DNA from: Vanessa cardui
Taxonomy: Eukaryota; Arthropoda; Insecta; Lepidoptera; Nymphalidae
Direction: 5' to 3'
Assembly (NCBI RefSeq): GCF_905220365.1
Contig: NC_061154.1
Location: 1,674,001 to 1,738,000, forward strand
DNA length: 64,000 nucleotides
Within the stretch, counting starts at the first letter, position 1; each line of letters begins with the position of its first letter. Below, one piece after another: positions 59,401-64,000 of this stretch. Position numbers and translations under genes: made by a program. Under the pieces are notes generated by a model that saw only the letters and a list, made by a program, of their open reading frames with translations, did not search any database and had not been told where the DNA came from.

Positions 59401-59860
59401 ACGTGTAAATGTATGCGAATGACAGCTCCTAGGGGCACCGTGGCACATTATTCGATATTTTATTTTGCAGAAAACCCTGTCACCATGCCCCCCACCCCGG
59501 TTACCGGAACGTCCCCACCCCCCACTCCGTTACCCAATCATATCGACAAGGAAACTAGTAGATTTGTCCGATGCGCCCGCGCCTCCCCCGAGGTCGATAC
59601 CGGCGCCCTCGACGGCACACTTTATAAGTAACATCACAAAGAACGACGCGAACGTCACTCAAGACTTCCACACTAGCACGATTCGATTCACCGAGGGCAA
59701 CGACAAGGCCAAATTAAAACTGACCCTATCGTCCAATCAGAAGAAGGGCCAAACTAGCCAGCCTTGTAACGGCTCCACGATCAGACCGGTGCCCCCTATT
59801 GTGCCCAGACCGGTCCCAGACAGGCCTAGGCCGAGACACAACAAGGGCAGAACTCAAGAG
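32978..59860 (+). CDS. DENND1: DENND1/connecdenn, DENN-domain Rab35 GEF (13 coding exons; 3' end uncertain)
   Basis: Exons 32978-32994, 33654-33809, 34409-34546, 39121-39304, 40158-40415, 41046-41147, 45270-45382, 50542-50650, 51570-51758, 55030-55062, 57855-57961, 58745-58943 and 59471-59860 join in phase to 665 codons. It starts MGSRLRDTVRFLFELFCEVS, the uDENN start of the DENND1 family. Next come uDENN (~1-105: FVLTSVDSKYTFCFCR, LPWHDIFYK), cDENN (~140-285: NLTEYF, ALLHERRIAIVASK, YPM/FPMSWQH-type block, LLAPMPFLIGVP) and dDENN (~286-425: AFLRALVCLIGGYRDA, FQQFIDERLELLNSG). Family knowledge: the DENN module catalyses GDP/GTP exchange on Rab35 at clathrin-coated membranes, and the tail binds clathrin, AP-2 and SH3 proteins. 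Here the tail is Ser- and Pro-rich with SH3-ligand-like PxxP runs (RPVPPIVPRPVPDRPRPR). The introns carry a LINE, many SINEs, MITEs and a 3.1-kb transposon. Confidence 0.93.
33654..33809 (+). CDS. DENND1: DENND1 exon 2, uDENN start
   Basis: Acceptor TGCTTTCAG; one base completes Arg, then DTVRFLFELFCEVSPGDH and DPYVVRKYPENYKNEEEL. Donor GTAAGC leaves two bases. Confidence 0.92.
34409..34546 (+). CDS. DENND1: DENND1 exon 3, uDENN core
   Basis: Acceptor ATTTTCAG, donor GTAAGT. It reads TFVQHYSFVLTSVDSKYTF and LVLLSHLPWHDIFYK, near-diagnostic DENND1 blocks. Confidence 0.93.
35846..36152. repeat. Diverged tandem duplication inside the transposon
   Basis: 35846-35964 and 36004-36152 share AATAATGAG.TCAA, TATATAAAAT, AAGTAAAGTATT-like and TACTTCGTC blocks. 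Both encode the MRHNETIRDAL-like end of the broken gene. Confidence 0.55.
35930..37890 (-). pseudogene. Broken gene of an unnamed multicopy insect protein family
   Basis: Minus-strand reading from 37.89 kb gives an acidic/Asn-rich N-terminal region (FPENIQQDGEALVLDPFLL; SDSDTENSYTLMDLDN), then the LINE insertion. After that come DIDSEYSWKPASSF, a basic stretch, and a Cys block, CMNKRCGSSCSNKFTEDD. An in-frame TAG follows at about 36652, then YWGLGCDKRQKDFLLSC, RKISYDYFINYNG, LLLKTLNLSQMSLRYAI and MLPAVPSHCCRNKS, a TAA, and LPQEFQNISFLY. A frameshift later gives MRHNETIRDALAETDEV. This order (CxxxCxxKF(T/S)E, then KRQ-DFL, then SHxCR, then YLP-EF) resembles, from memory, an uncharacterised protein family present in many copies in insect genomes. 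The downstream part expected for that family is missing. Confidence 0.6.
37085..37532 (+). repeat. LINE 3'-end fragment inserted in the transposon
   Basis: Encodes the ORF2 end (NKSFLGQGIRYYNKIPQTF, then a stop in place of a sense codon at the KNTL region, then EKAYYSIQDFIDDKKAWS) and terminates in (TTTGA)n at 37503-37530. Confidence 0.75.
38065..38122. repeat. 13-bp perfect inverted repeat with internal direct repeat
   Basis: AGGCCATTCTCGT (38065-38077) pairs with ACGAGAATGGCCT (38110-38122). TTCTCGTATCAACGA is repeated directly at 38071 and 38099. Confidence 0.8.
39121..39304 (+). CDS. DENND1: DENND1 exon 4, uDENN-cDENN linker
   Basis: Acceptor TATATTGCAG after a 4.6-kb intron; donor GTGAGT. 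It reads LLNSIANLLNSNERGELTSF and ends DNRLPSIPDN, matching the PSIPEN segment before cDENN in vertebrate proteins. Confidence 0.92.
39960..40092 (-). repeat. SINE-A relic, degraded
   Basis: GGGCCTGAAAAATGCCCAGT, TGTGCCAGAATTTCCCTGTA and AGTCACGTGCAAGTTT follow SINE-A order. It lies just before DENND1 exon 5. Confidence 0.45.
40158..40415 (+). CDS. DENND1: DENND1 exon 5, cDENN catalytic core
   Basis: Acceptor TGTTTCAAG, donor GTATGT, 86 whole codons. CNLTEYFSAMDTKCMAGLW, ALLHERRIAIVASKPSRLSA and LLAPMPFLIGVPRSVME are the most conserved DENND1 segments. Confidence 0.95.
40555..40720 (+). repeat. LINE 3'-end fragment, degraded
   Basis: ATAGATGATAAAGAATGTAG, GAGTTTCTCACCGGTTCC and GGTAGAATCTAC match the (TTTGA)n LINE family. 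Confidence 0.5.
40833..41000. repeat. Dispersed repeat (TTCATCAAATTCGGTTCAGC type)
   Basis: Shares TTTGCTTCATAACAAATTTC and GGTTTGGTCGTGAAAG with 110-285 and 55545-55740. Confidence 0.6.
41046..41147 (+). CDS. DENND1: DENND1 exon 6, cDENN end
   Basis: Acceptor CTGGTTTCAG, donor GTAAGC, 34 whole codons. It reads DVVVLDVDANELKSPFHDL and DSLPQDM, matching the (V/I)DxNxLExPFxDL signature. Confidence 0.94.
41213..41400 (+). repeat. SINE-A copy, 5' part, interrupted by the LINE
   Basis: CAGGCAAGCACCGTTGAATC to ATATGTTCCAAACCTTCTCC. The remaining AATGGAAGAGGAGGCCTTTA..ACAGGCTG part resumes at 44252. Confidence 0.85.
41401..44250 (-). mobile_element. 5'-truncated Jockey-like non-LTR retrotransposon (LINE)
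   Basis: A 36-base T run at 41401-41436 is the poly-A tail of a minus-strand insertion. The element ends inside its endonuclease domain at about 44250, where the SINE-A sequence resumes. About the first 100 residues of the endonuclease are missing, the usual result of incomplete reverse transcription. A clean duplication of the target was not found. Confidence 0.9.
41484..44240 (-). CDS. LINE ORF2: endonuclease (partial) and reverse transcriptase
   Basis: An uninterrupted 918-codon frame. The first in-frame codon taken as start (TTG) is only the point of truncation: the frame reads on upstream into GRYKLEHSF before reaching SINE DNA. The APE-type endonuclease shows GDFNAHH (residues 88-94) and SSDH (~161-164). 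The reverse transcriptase shows KSSGPDGIPP, a SLDIAKAFDRVWH palm motif (~540), GVPQGCVLSP and the YADD catalytic motif (~623). The C terminus ends in GVADVHGRW, typical of lepidopteran Jockey-type elements. No RNase H domain is visible. The lack of stops implies recent insertion. It lies antisense in a DENND1 intron and is not part of that gene. Confidence 0.93.
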   Translation of the reverse strand: MEHSFIPRAGVCVYVRDDICSRRLGSLEGQDLSIIWLRVDCDDHPRIYACLYRSHSGNAETDRLVEHVQMATDSVLQQIPSAEIIILGDFNAHHAEWLGSRTTDHAGRSVLDFALAYDLTQLVNSPTRIPDVEDHTPSLLDLLLTSHPDGYQVIVDPPLGSSDHCLVRSTVPVVRYSRPRFVGCRRVWHYKSADWDGMRSFFASYPWGQICFSPDDPNAAADSVADVVLQGMELFIPYSAVPIGGKSQPWFGRFCKTASRRKWERYQTWANASASRDVNTSAFKKEYNSASRSLKNVIARAKTEYIGRIGERLVRLPSGTRAFWSLAKAVLGNFCQPSFPSLHRDGESLAHTAKEKADLLGSLFASNSTLDDQGKSPPTIPRCDTTMPEVKFRQSAVRKALLSLDIHKSSGPDGIPPIVLRTCAPELAPVLTRLFRQSYTLGVVPNSWKTALVHPIPKKGNRSDPSNYRPIAITSLLSKIMESLINCQLLRYLEENQLISDRQYGFRRGRSAGDLLVYLTHRWAEAVESKGEALAASLDIAKAFDRVWHKALLSKLPSYGLPGKLCNWINSFLADRSIKVVVDGACSDLKFVNAGVPQGCVLSPTLFLLHINDLLQIGNIHCYADDSTVDTLYTGRANFSRENVEENRNKLVSEIESSLNEVSNWGRLNLVHFNPKKTQVCALTAKKTPFVVSPRFENIPIAATGSIGILGVDISSLVQFRGQLEGKAKLASKKLGVLSKARQYFTSAHRLKLYKAQIRPHMEYCSHLWAGAPQYQLLPFDRIQRRAARVIDDQALSDLLDPLALRRDVGSLCIFYRIFHGECSEELFGLIPAAEFHLRTSRQNSKFHPHHLDVRKSTTARFLRHFLPRTTTLWNQLSPAVFPNRYDMGTFKKRAYSFLKGRQRTCKPPGVADVHGRW
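44251..44312 (+). repeat. SINE-A copy, 3' part after the LINE
   Basis: CTAATGGAAGAGGAGGCCTT then TTTACAGGCTGTTGTTGTTG, continuing the copy broken at 41400. Confidence 0.85.
44560..44690 (+). repeat. SINE-A relic, degraded
   Basis: TGAACCTTAGTCGATGATTG and GAGTTCAAATCCGGGCAAGC recall the SINE-A head. Confidence 0.4.
45270..45382 (+). CDS. DENND1: DENND1 exon 7, dDENN start
   Basis: Acceptor TCTGTTTTAG, donor GTAAGA. It reads VASLKKALSDKNALGDAVSR and AFLRALVCLIGGYRDAI. A MITE begins about 21 bp past the donor. Confidence 0.93.
45404..45482. mobile_element. MITE family 1, partial copy beside a splice donor
   Basis: GTACGACACAACTTAGATGT end plus about 60 bp of interior, then the match is lost. 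It starts 21 bp past the DENND1 exon 7 donor. Confidence 0.7.
45579..45875. mobile_element. MITE family 1 (TATAGTACGACAC), full copy
   Basis: TTATAGTACGACACAACTTA at the left and its inverse at the right. The interior GCGCCATTCGACGCTATTCG block is shared with 19353. Confidence 0.8.
46689..47008 (+). repeat. SINE-A copy with 13-bp target-site duplication
   Basis: Forward orientation: box A ATGACCCAGTGGTTAG, box B GGGTTCAAACCC, tail TTTACAGGCTGTTAC. TATATATTAATAT at 46676-46688 and 47009-47021. Confidence 0.85.
48907..49172 (-). repeat. SINE-A copy with 12-bp target-site duplication
   Basis: ATAAACACACTT at 48895-48906 and 49173-49184; tail truncated at CTGCTGGGCTAAGGCC. Confidence 0.85.
49390..49540. 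repeat. Dispersed repeat (CGCAAAGGATTTTGATGCGG type)
   Basis: Inverse of the 7370/51350 repeat: CGCAAAGGATTTTGATGCGG, AGTAAAGAAACAATGATAAT. Confidence 0.6.
49545..49830. repeat. Dispersed repeat (ATCTGCCAGTGAAAGTC type)
   Basis: Contains ATCTGCCAGTGAAAGTCAG, TTCAGCCGTTCCAGAAATTA and (ACAGACGG)-like runs; ends in a TACGAAGCCAAGGTGGGTCG block. Confidence 0.6.
49905..50162 (-). repeat. SINE-B copy
   Basis: TATGTTATAGGTTGGCGTAC through GGCGGTAGAATAACTGATGA and CTACCTACCCAG. Confidence 0.8.
50542..50650 (+). CDS. DENND1: DENND1 exon 8, dDENN middle
   Basis: Acceptor ATATTCCAG, donor GTGAGA. It reads IEKGQLITFNPEAFVRTRK and PFLRKILQSQIFQQ. Confidence 0.93.
50880..51160. repeat. Dispersed repeat (AACTGTGTCCGCGATTTCG type)
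   Basis: AACTGTGTCCGCGATTTCGT, GTCTCGTCAAAATCGGTC and TCGTGCGAAGCCAGG; same class as 3408 and 49545. Confidence 0.6.
51350..51515. repeat. Dispersed repeat (AGCGACCC..GCTCGCACGG type)
   Basis: AACTAGCGACCCTCCCGGGC, CATCAAAATCTGTTGCATAA and ACATAGGGACAGACAGCGG. It ends 55 bp before DENND1 exon 9. Confidence 0.65.
51570..51758 (+). CDS. DENND1: DENND1 exon 9, dDENN end
   Basis: Acceptor GTACCCAACAG. It reads FIDERLELLNSGRGFNDEFE, ending TVKDK. The donor GTGATT is weak beyond +3, so some intron retention is possible; retention adds 10 residues before a stop at 51789. Confidence 0.92.
51795..52095. repeat. Dispersed repeat (AGCGACCCGACCCGGCTTCG type)
   Basis: TAGCGACCCGACCCGGCTTC at the left and TCACAAACTTTCGCATTTAT at the right, a common lepidopteran repeat layout. 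It starts 37 bp after DENND1 exon 9. Confidence 0.65.
52253..52526 (+). repeat. SINE-B copy
   Basis: TTGGTAGGGCTATATCCAAG, GTTAGGTACCACCCACTCGT and ACTTACCATCAGGTGGCCCA; the 3' end is diverged. Confidence 0.75.
53006..53085 (+). repeat. SINE-B fragment
   Basis: TTACAGGCACTAGGGACC, CCCAAGGTTGGTGGCG and GATGTAAGGAATGGTTTA. Confidence 0.65.
53347..53722 (-). repeat. LINE 3'-end fragment ((TTTGA)n family)
   Basis: ATCAAATCAAAATAAACTTT at the left. On the minus strand it includes the ORF2 end (YNKIPQTFLTLP region) and IQDFVDDKK-like codons. Confidence 0.75.
53723..55029. other. DENND1 intron 9, repeat-free part
   Basis: AT-rich; nothing supported. An open frame at 54781-55020 is discussed under rejected items. 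Confidence 0.5.
55030..55062 (+). CDS. DENND1: DENND1 exon 10, 33-nt microexon
   Basis: Acceptor ATATTTGCAG, donor GTGAGT. It encodes ANPAVQSAVKT, matching the ANPAMKTV segment after dDENN in vertebrate DENND1. The joining phase is 0 on both sides, so it could be skipped without a frameshift. Confidence 0.88.
55270..55515 (-). repeat. SINE-C copy 2 (tRNA-like head)
   Basis: On the minus strand: GACCTCCATGGTCGAGTGGT (box-A-like), GGTCCCGGGTTCGATTCCCG (box B), then a body shared with 25690-25922. Confidence 0.82.
55545..55745. repeat. Dispersed repeat (TTCATCAAATTCGGTTCAGC type)
   Basis: TTGCTTCATAACAAATTTCA and TTCAGCGGTTTGGTCGT, ending TTATAATATTAGTAT. The best-preserved copy of this type here. 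Confidence 0.65.
56378..56508. repeat. 131-bp imperfect foldback element
   Basis: GGAGCGCTCGCAACA at the left against TGTTTCGCGCGCTCC at the right, with an internal AATACAAAATC/GATTTTGTATT pair. No target duplication was seen. Confidence 0.5.
57855..57961 (+). CDS. DENND1: DENND1 exon 11, basic amphipathic segment
   Basis: Acceptor TTTCCCTAG, donor GTAATT. It reads VRQGGKNMKSAVRGLKNKM, then PKTGSRPSSINTTDDS. It is basic and helix-prone, like the segment following the DENN module in relatives. Confidence 0.88.
58030..58135 (+). repeat. SINE-B fragment
   Basis: CAGCTAGGACGTCTGGGTAT, CACCCACTCGTCAGATGTTC and TTAGTTCCCAATGTTGGTGG. Confidence 0.65.
58745..58943 (+). CDS. DENND1: DENND1 exon 12, Ser-rich linker
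   Basis: Acceptor TTCTGACAG, donor GTGAGT. It reads RFSCGSATPVSSDSSESS, then PPPTLPLDLLTEMEFLFP. The LPLDLL stretch may be an endocytic-adaptor binding motif, but this is tentative. Confidence 0.85.
59471..59860 (+). CDS. DENND1: DENND1 exon 13, Pro-rich SH3-binding tail
   Basis: Acceptor TATTTTGCAG, 130 whole codons, donor GTAATT. Pro-rich motifs (PPPRLPERPHPP, APAPPPRSIPAPS, RPVPPIVPRPVPDRPRPR) suit SH3 partners. If the donor is not used, the frame runs 24 codons further to a stop at 59935. Confidence 0.83.
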
Positions 59861-61579
59861 GTAATTTTAATATGCGTTACTATTGTCATAGCGATACTAT
59901 ATTTTTCAGTCAGAGATATTGCATATATACCTTGAGCAACGAGTGAATTGTTGTTTGCACTAACATTGGAGTAATATGTATTTATATAGATGATATTAAT
60001 TTATTATTGATTTATACAATTATTAATATAATATAATTATCTAACATTGATAACTGTCCCATTATTATTTTGGTATTTGAACCCTGATGTTTGCGTTATA
60101 TTCGTGAAACGATATCGAACTAAGATATAAGTACATGAAAATTGTGATATATTAAATGGAAACACTTAATAATTGGTGAGAAATAAATGAAATCAGAGTG
60201 ATTGGAGTGTCCTTATAAAGGTATTATGAATGTTTTATCTAGATATATTCATAAAATTAATTACATACATACATATCCATTAATAATAATTACACACAGC
60301 CCTATACCTCGCTTATTAAAATTATTGTCGTTTATATTATTTGGAATGTTTTGGAATGATCTGTCAACGTTTTGTTTTTTTTATATTTGTCTTAACAAAC
60401 ACTACCATTGGTTGTTTTTATTTGAGAAATAGTACTCGTATTCGTACTGCACGTCAAATAAATATGTCATGTTGAGATTATTACTAAGTAAAATATTACT
60501 ACCTATATTGATTATTGGGAATTCAAAATGAGTGAGCTTTTTTACATGTTTTTTTTTATCTACGTAATAGCGTAAATACTTTTTTTGAGTAAATTTACTA
60601 TTAAATGTTTTTTTTATAATTTTTTTTTCTTGATAGTATTTTTTCTATTATAACACGATATCCAGTCGTGGCTATGATTACTTTTACGAAGAGTTTTTTT
60701 AGTTTAAATTAATTTAGCGTTGGAACTGATTTTGATTGATATTATTTTGTTGTTAATTTATTTCGTATAACTTACAGCGGTATTCATAAAAAAAAGGTTT
60801 TATTGGTTTAATTAAATATATAATATTTATTATGTTTGGTTACAAACAAAATTTGTAATATGACTTTATTTATGTAAGTTAGGTATTTTAATATATACGA
60901 ATGTAGATTTGATTAATCTTAATTCGATTACCTCTCTATATTGACTATTGTAGTGACAAATTAAGATCAATGATATATAAAATTAATACACTTTGAAGTA
61001 CAAACGCAGTTTTGATACTTACGATACTTTTATACGTATCGTGCCTAAATAATTCAATAAAGAGGCCGTATATCTACATTGGAAAGAAAAGAAAGTTTCA
61101 ATGCAATATGTACCTAATATTATCGCGTCCAGTTTCACCAAATAAATTTTAAGATTTCCATAAGCATAATTTCATTCGTATTCGTAATACAAATTTGTAA
61201 TGTTTATTACTATGTTAGCAAATTTAAAATACGTTTATTTCAGAATATTCCGAAAGTATTCAACCTACCTTCTTAATTTATAAACGTTTTAAAAATTTAG
61301 TACCCTCAGACCGTTACATTTTAGCTCGAGATTACGATCGTTACTTAAATATAATTACATCGTAACGAACGGGTTATTACTTTCAAAGGGTTTCATTATT
61401 TATTTATTTTTAGAAGTCAAGCTTCTTTGTTCGCAATGATTGTTTAATTTTGGGATTTAATTTTAGTACAATTCTTATAAGTAACGTTTCTGACGCGATA
61501 ATGTTTCAATACTGTTACAAATGTAGCTGCGTTGCATATATGCGCATTATATCATCATTATAATTACATAGTATAAAAC

Positions 61580-61875
61580 AAACTAGCTCACCGCTGTCTG
61601 TCCCTATGTATGCTTAGATCTTTAAAATTACGCAAAGGATTTTGATGCGGTTTTTTTAATAGATAGACTGATTCGAGGGAAAGGCTTTTGTATATGATAC
61701 ATAGACAATGTAGAAAAGAAACACTGATTATTTTAGAAGTTTCTAATGTGGTGTCGTAAAGAAATACATGGACAATATAGTAAAGAAACTAGTAAAATTC
61801 TGTAGTATATTTATTATTATGTACATATATAGCATTGAATCTGTGCGAAGCCGGGTCGGGTCGCTAGTGTTAAAT
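61580..61875. repeat. Dispersed repeat (GTGCGAAGCCGGGTCGGGTCG type)
   Basis: CCGCTGTCTGTCCCTATGTA, CGCAAAGGATTTTGATGCGG and GTGCGAAGCCGGGTCGGGTC; the inverse of 51350/51795 with both halves present. Confidence 0.65.
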
Positions 61876-62729
61876 GAAAAAGGAACATTCCAGATATAGG
61901 GGGAGGTTTATGCTATTATAAATATTATAGATAGATATATTTACATATATATTTGTAGTCGAATATGATTTGCAGTACGATTAAAAAATTGTTCAAATAT
62001 GTATACAATGGTAATGTTCGTTAAAACATGACGTGTGTATTATGTGTATATATTTGTATATGGTGTTCGCACATATTGTTTCTTAAAATGCATGTACGCA
62101 CTTAGTGTTATGACCTAGAATTAATATTAGGCTGATCGTTCACATGATACGTAGCGATATCATTAGCAATATTTCAGTCGAATTATTTTATTGAAATTGT
62201 ATATAATTTGTCTGCTTTTGTTTTAATGTCCTTAATTTTCATTTAGTTAATTAGTATATTCACGTGAAAGAAAACTCGTCCACGTTTAAATATGGCGTGC
62301 GTTAGTTTGAGTGACGTCACGCTTATGAGATGTTTTATTTTGCATGGACTACAGAGAAGACAATTAAATAATACAAATTAGACTGTATTTGTTGAGTTGT
62401 TTAATTAAAATGTCGATAATTTAACGTGGAGGGGTGCGCCGTCGTTAGTGGATATACATATCTATATGAGTTAAAGTCAATTAAATATTAAAATTATGAT
62501 TTTGGCAATACCTTGAAAGTTGCCATTTATTAAATATTTTAGTTGACATATTTAAAAATAAAAATGAAAAATGACGAAAGACAACATTCATATGATTTTG
62601 ATTCCTCATTTGCCGAAACATCTAAAACTTAATATATAAGTAATTAGCATTGATTTCGATTATGAACTGTCGCTACGAATTATATAATGGCTCAGCTATA
62701 CTATTTAACGCTACGTATCCATTGAACAG

Positions 62730-62776
62730 TCAGCCTTAACGATGTCGAGTTCAAACACTGTGGTCCAGAATGTCAG
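62730..62776 (+). CDS. Candidate further DENND1 exon
   Basis: A 47-nt segment lies between CATTGAACAG and donor GTAAAG. It is phase 0 at entry, as exon 13 requires, and leaves two bases; it would encode SALTMSSSNTVVQNV. The last bases of the window look like the next acceptor (TTTTGTAG|GT). No conserved block supports it. Confidence 0.25.
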
Positions 62777-64000
62777 GTAAAGGTTACGTGCGAACCCGAC
62801 TCTTAATATTAACCTCCAATATTAATCTTAGTCTTAACATATATGAATATATAGTCACGACCGGCCACAGAGCTCATATACTCACACATTGACAAAGGGT
62901 CGCTGTATAATATATAATCTGTATATTATAACTCGCATAATACTAGAAAATTGAGTTATAAATGTTTCTATATTATTTCGTTAATTTAAAGATCTGTGTT
63001 TAAACATAGATGTGTCAATTTGATTGATACAAAGTATTTATTTCTGTATTATTATTATTTTTTTATATTTTATATTTCAATAAAAATTTACATTAAATTT
63101 TAATTTATTAATTTTTTTTTATAAATCCACCGTTATGAAATTAATTTTTTAAAGCTCCTAATTCTGCAACGTTTCTCGATAAGTACCGATTTTTCTTTTT
63201 TAAATTAAATTTCAATATTTCTTTAAAAGCGGTCAAGATTTATATACGATGGGTTCCGTACAATATTACCCGAATTCGAAAATAGAACGCGTTCGTAATA
63301 AATTTAAATTTAAATTATATTTTAAGAACGTTGATAATATACAAAAGAGACAATATGATGCCAATTGATTCGATAACAGTTTGAAGTTTTTTTTGTTTGA
63401 AATCTTCCTAACCCAATGTTGTTGTGTTCGTTATTGTTCCCGTGTGTTACCCACAGTCCCTTTCTGACTTATGTTTTGTCTCAGAAACTTATGTGCTAGT
63501 TTTTTTTTAATTCTGACTTTTGCATTTTCGGGGGTTTACTTCGCTTCAATACACGAACGATTTAAAAAGGCAGGATTTTTTTTGGAATGTATTCACAGTC
63601 AAAACAGTTTAATTTTAAATTAACATCCATTGAAATATTTGATTTAAATTGATTTGCTTTTTACTGGCATTAACTAAAGCTTAACCGCTTAACCTAGTAA
63701 GGGCTTAAATAGGGTTGTCAGGCTAAGATGCTTGATTTGGAGAATTGAAATAGTTTTTCGATTTTCTAGTGACACACACACATACATTTTTTTAATAGAT
63801 TTTTCATTAGAGTGGGGTGAACTAAGGTCATTCCAAAAATGTCGATGACATCTGATCGTAAACATTCATAATTGTTATCCTGAATTTCAGGTATGACGTA
63901 TGTATTTGGTAAATGTGTTTTAAAGTAATTTTGAACACAGACATGTGAGAAAACTAATATTTAATACGAGGTATTAACGGTTCAACATTATTTTGTAGGT

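Larger units (their letters stand above)
59861..64000. other. Downstream of DENND1 exon 13
   Basis: AT-rich, with one dispersed repeat at 61580-61875 and a possible exon at 62730. Either a long DENND1 intron or its 3' UTR; the sequence alone does not decide. Confidence 0.45.

Noticed and set aside
1..64000. CRISPR array, bacterial operon, prophage or riboswitch
   Set aside because: The genes are spliced, the repeats are dispersed eukaryotic SINE/LINE/MITE types, and no regularly spaced direct-repeat array was seen.

Overview
This is a eukaryotic window, almost certainly from a moth or butterfly and probably a nymphalid. The evidence is AT-rich DNA, genes broken by GT-AG introns of 0.5-5 kb, and dense lepidopteran-type short interspersed repeats with tRNA-like heads, TA-flanked MITEs and a Jockey-like LINE. 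The butterfly assignment is an inference from repeat style, not a database result. Exons were found by reading ORFs for conserved protein blocks and then requiring splice sites whose phases join exactly.

Layout. (1) 1-17307, + strand: the 3' nine exons of a multipass transporter of the MFSD6 branch of the major facilitator superfamily; the 5' exons lie before the window. (2) 17308-22942: intergenic and probable 3' UTR sequence with a MITE and a GC-rich non-LTR fragment. (3) 22943-29560, - strand: a five-exon gene for an unrecognised 152-residue, basic, Lys/Arg/Ser-rich protein, with a probable non-coding first exon near 29.5 kb. (4) 29.6-32.6 kb: intergenic space between two divergent genes. 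(5) 32664-59860 or beyond, + strand: DENND1/connecdenn, a Rab35 guanine-nucleotide exchange factor. Thirteen coding exons give 665 continuous codons, from a TATA/Inr promoter and a 17-nt first coding exon through uDENN, cDENN and dDENN to a Pro-rich tail. The true 3' end may lie beyond the window.

Mobile DNA makes up much of the introns. SINE-A has a tRNA-like head and many copies, several with clear target-site duplications. SINE-B has a terminus resembling the 3' end of the LINE in this window. SINE-C has a second tRNA-like head and two copies. There are 3' fragments of another LINE ending in (TTTGA)n, four copies of a TATAGTACGACAC MITE, two other TA MITEs and a hAT-like MITE with a perfect 8-bp duplication. 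A 5'-truncated Jockey-like LINE with a 918-codon open ORF sits inside a SINE-A copy in a DENND1 intron.

The most unusual object is a ~3.1-kb element at 35502-38597 in the DENND1 intron. It has terminal inverted repeats and repeated subterminal GTCGSTTRCG motifs, and it carries a decayed gene (antisense to DENND1) resembling an unnamed multicopy insect protein family. This suggests that family may be a transposon protein.

The three host genes do not form an operon or an obvious pathway. DENND1 acts in endocytic Rab35 signalling, the MFSD6 relative is a membrane carrier of unknown substrate, and the 152-residue protein is of unknown function.
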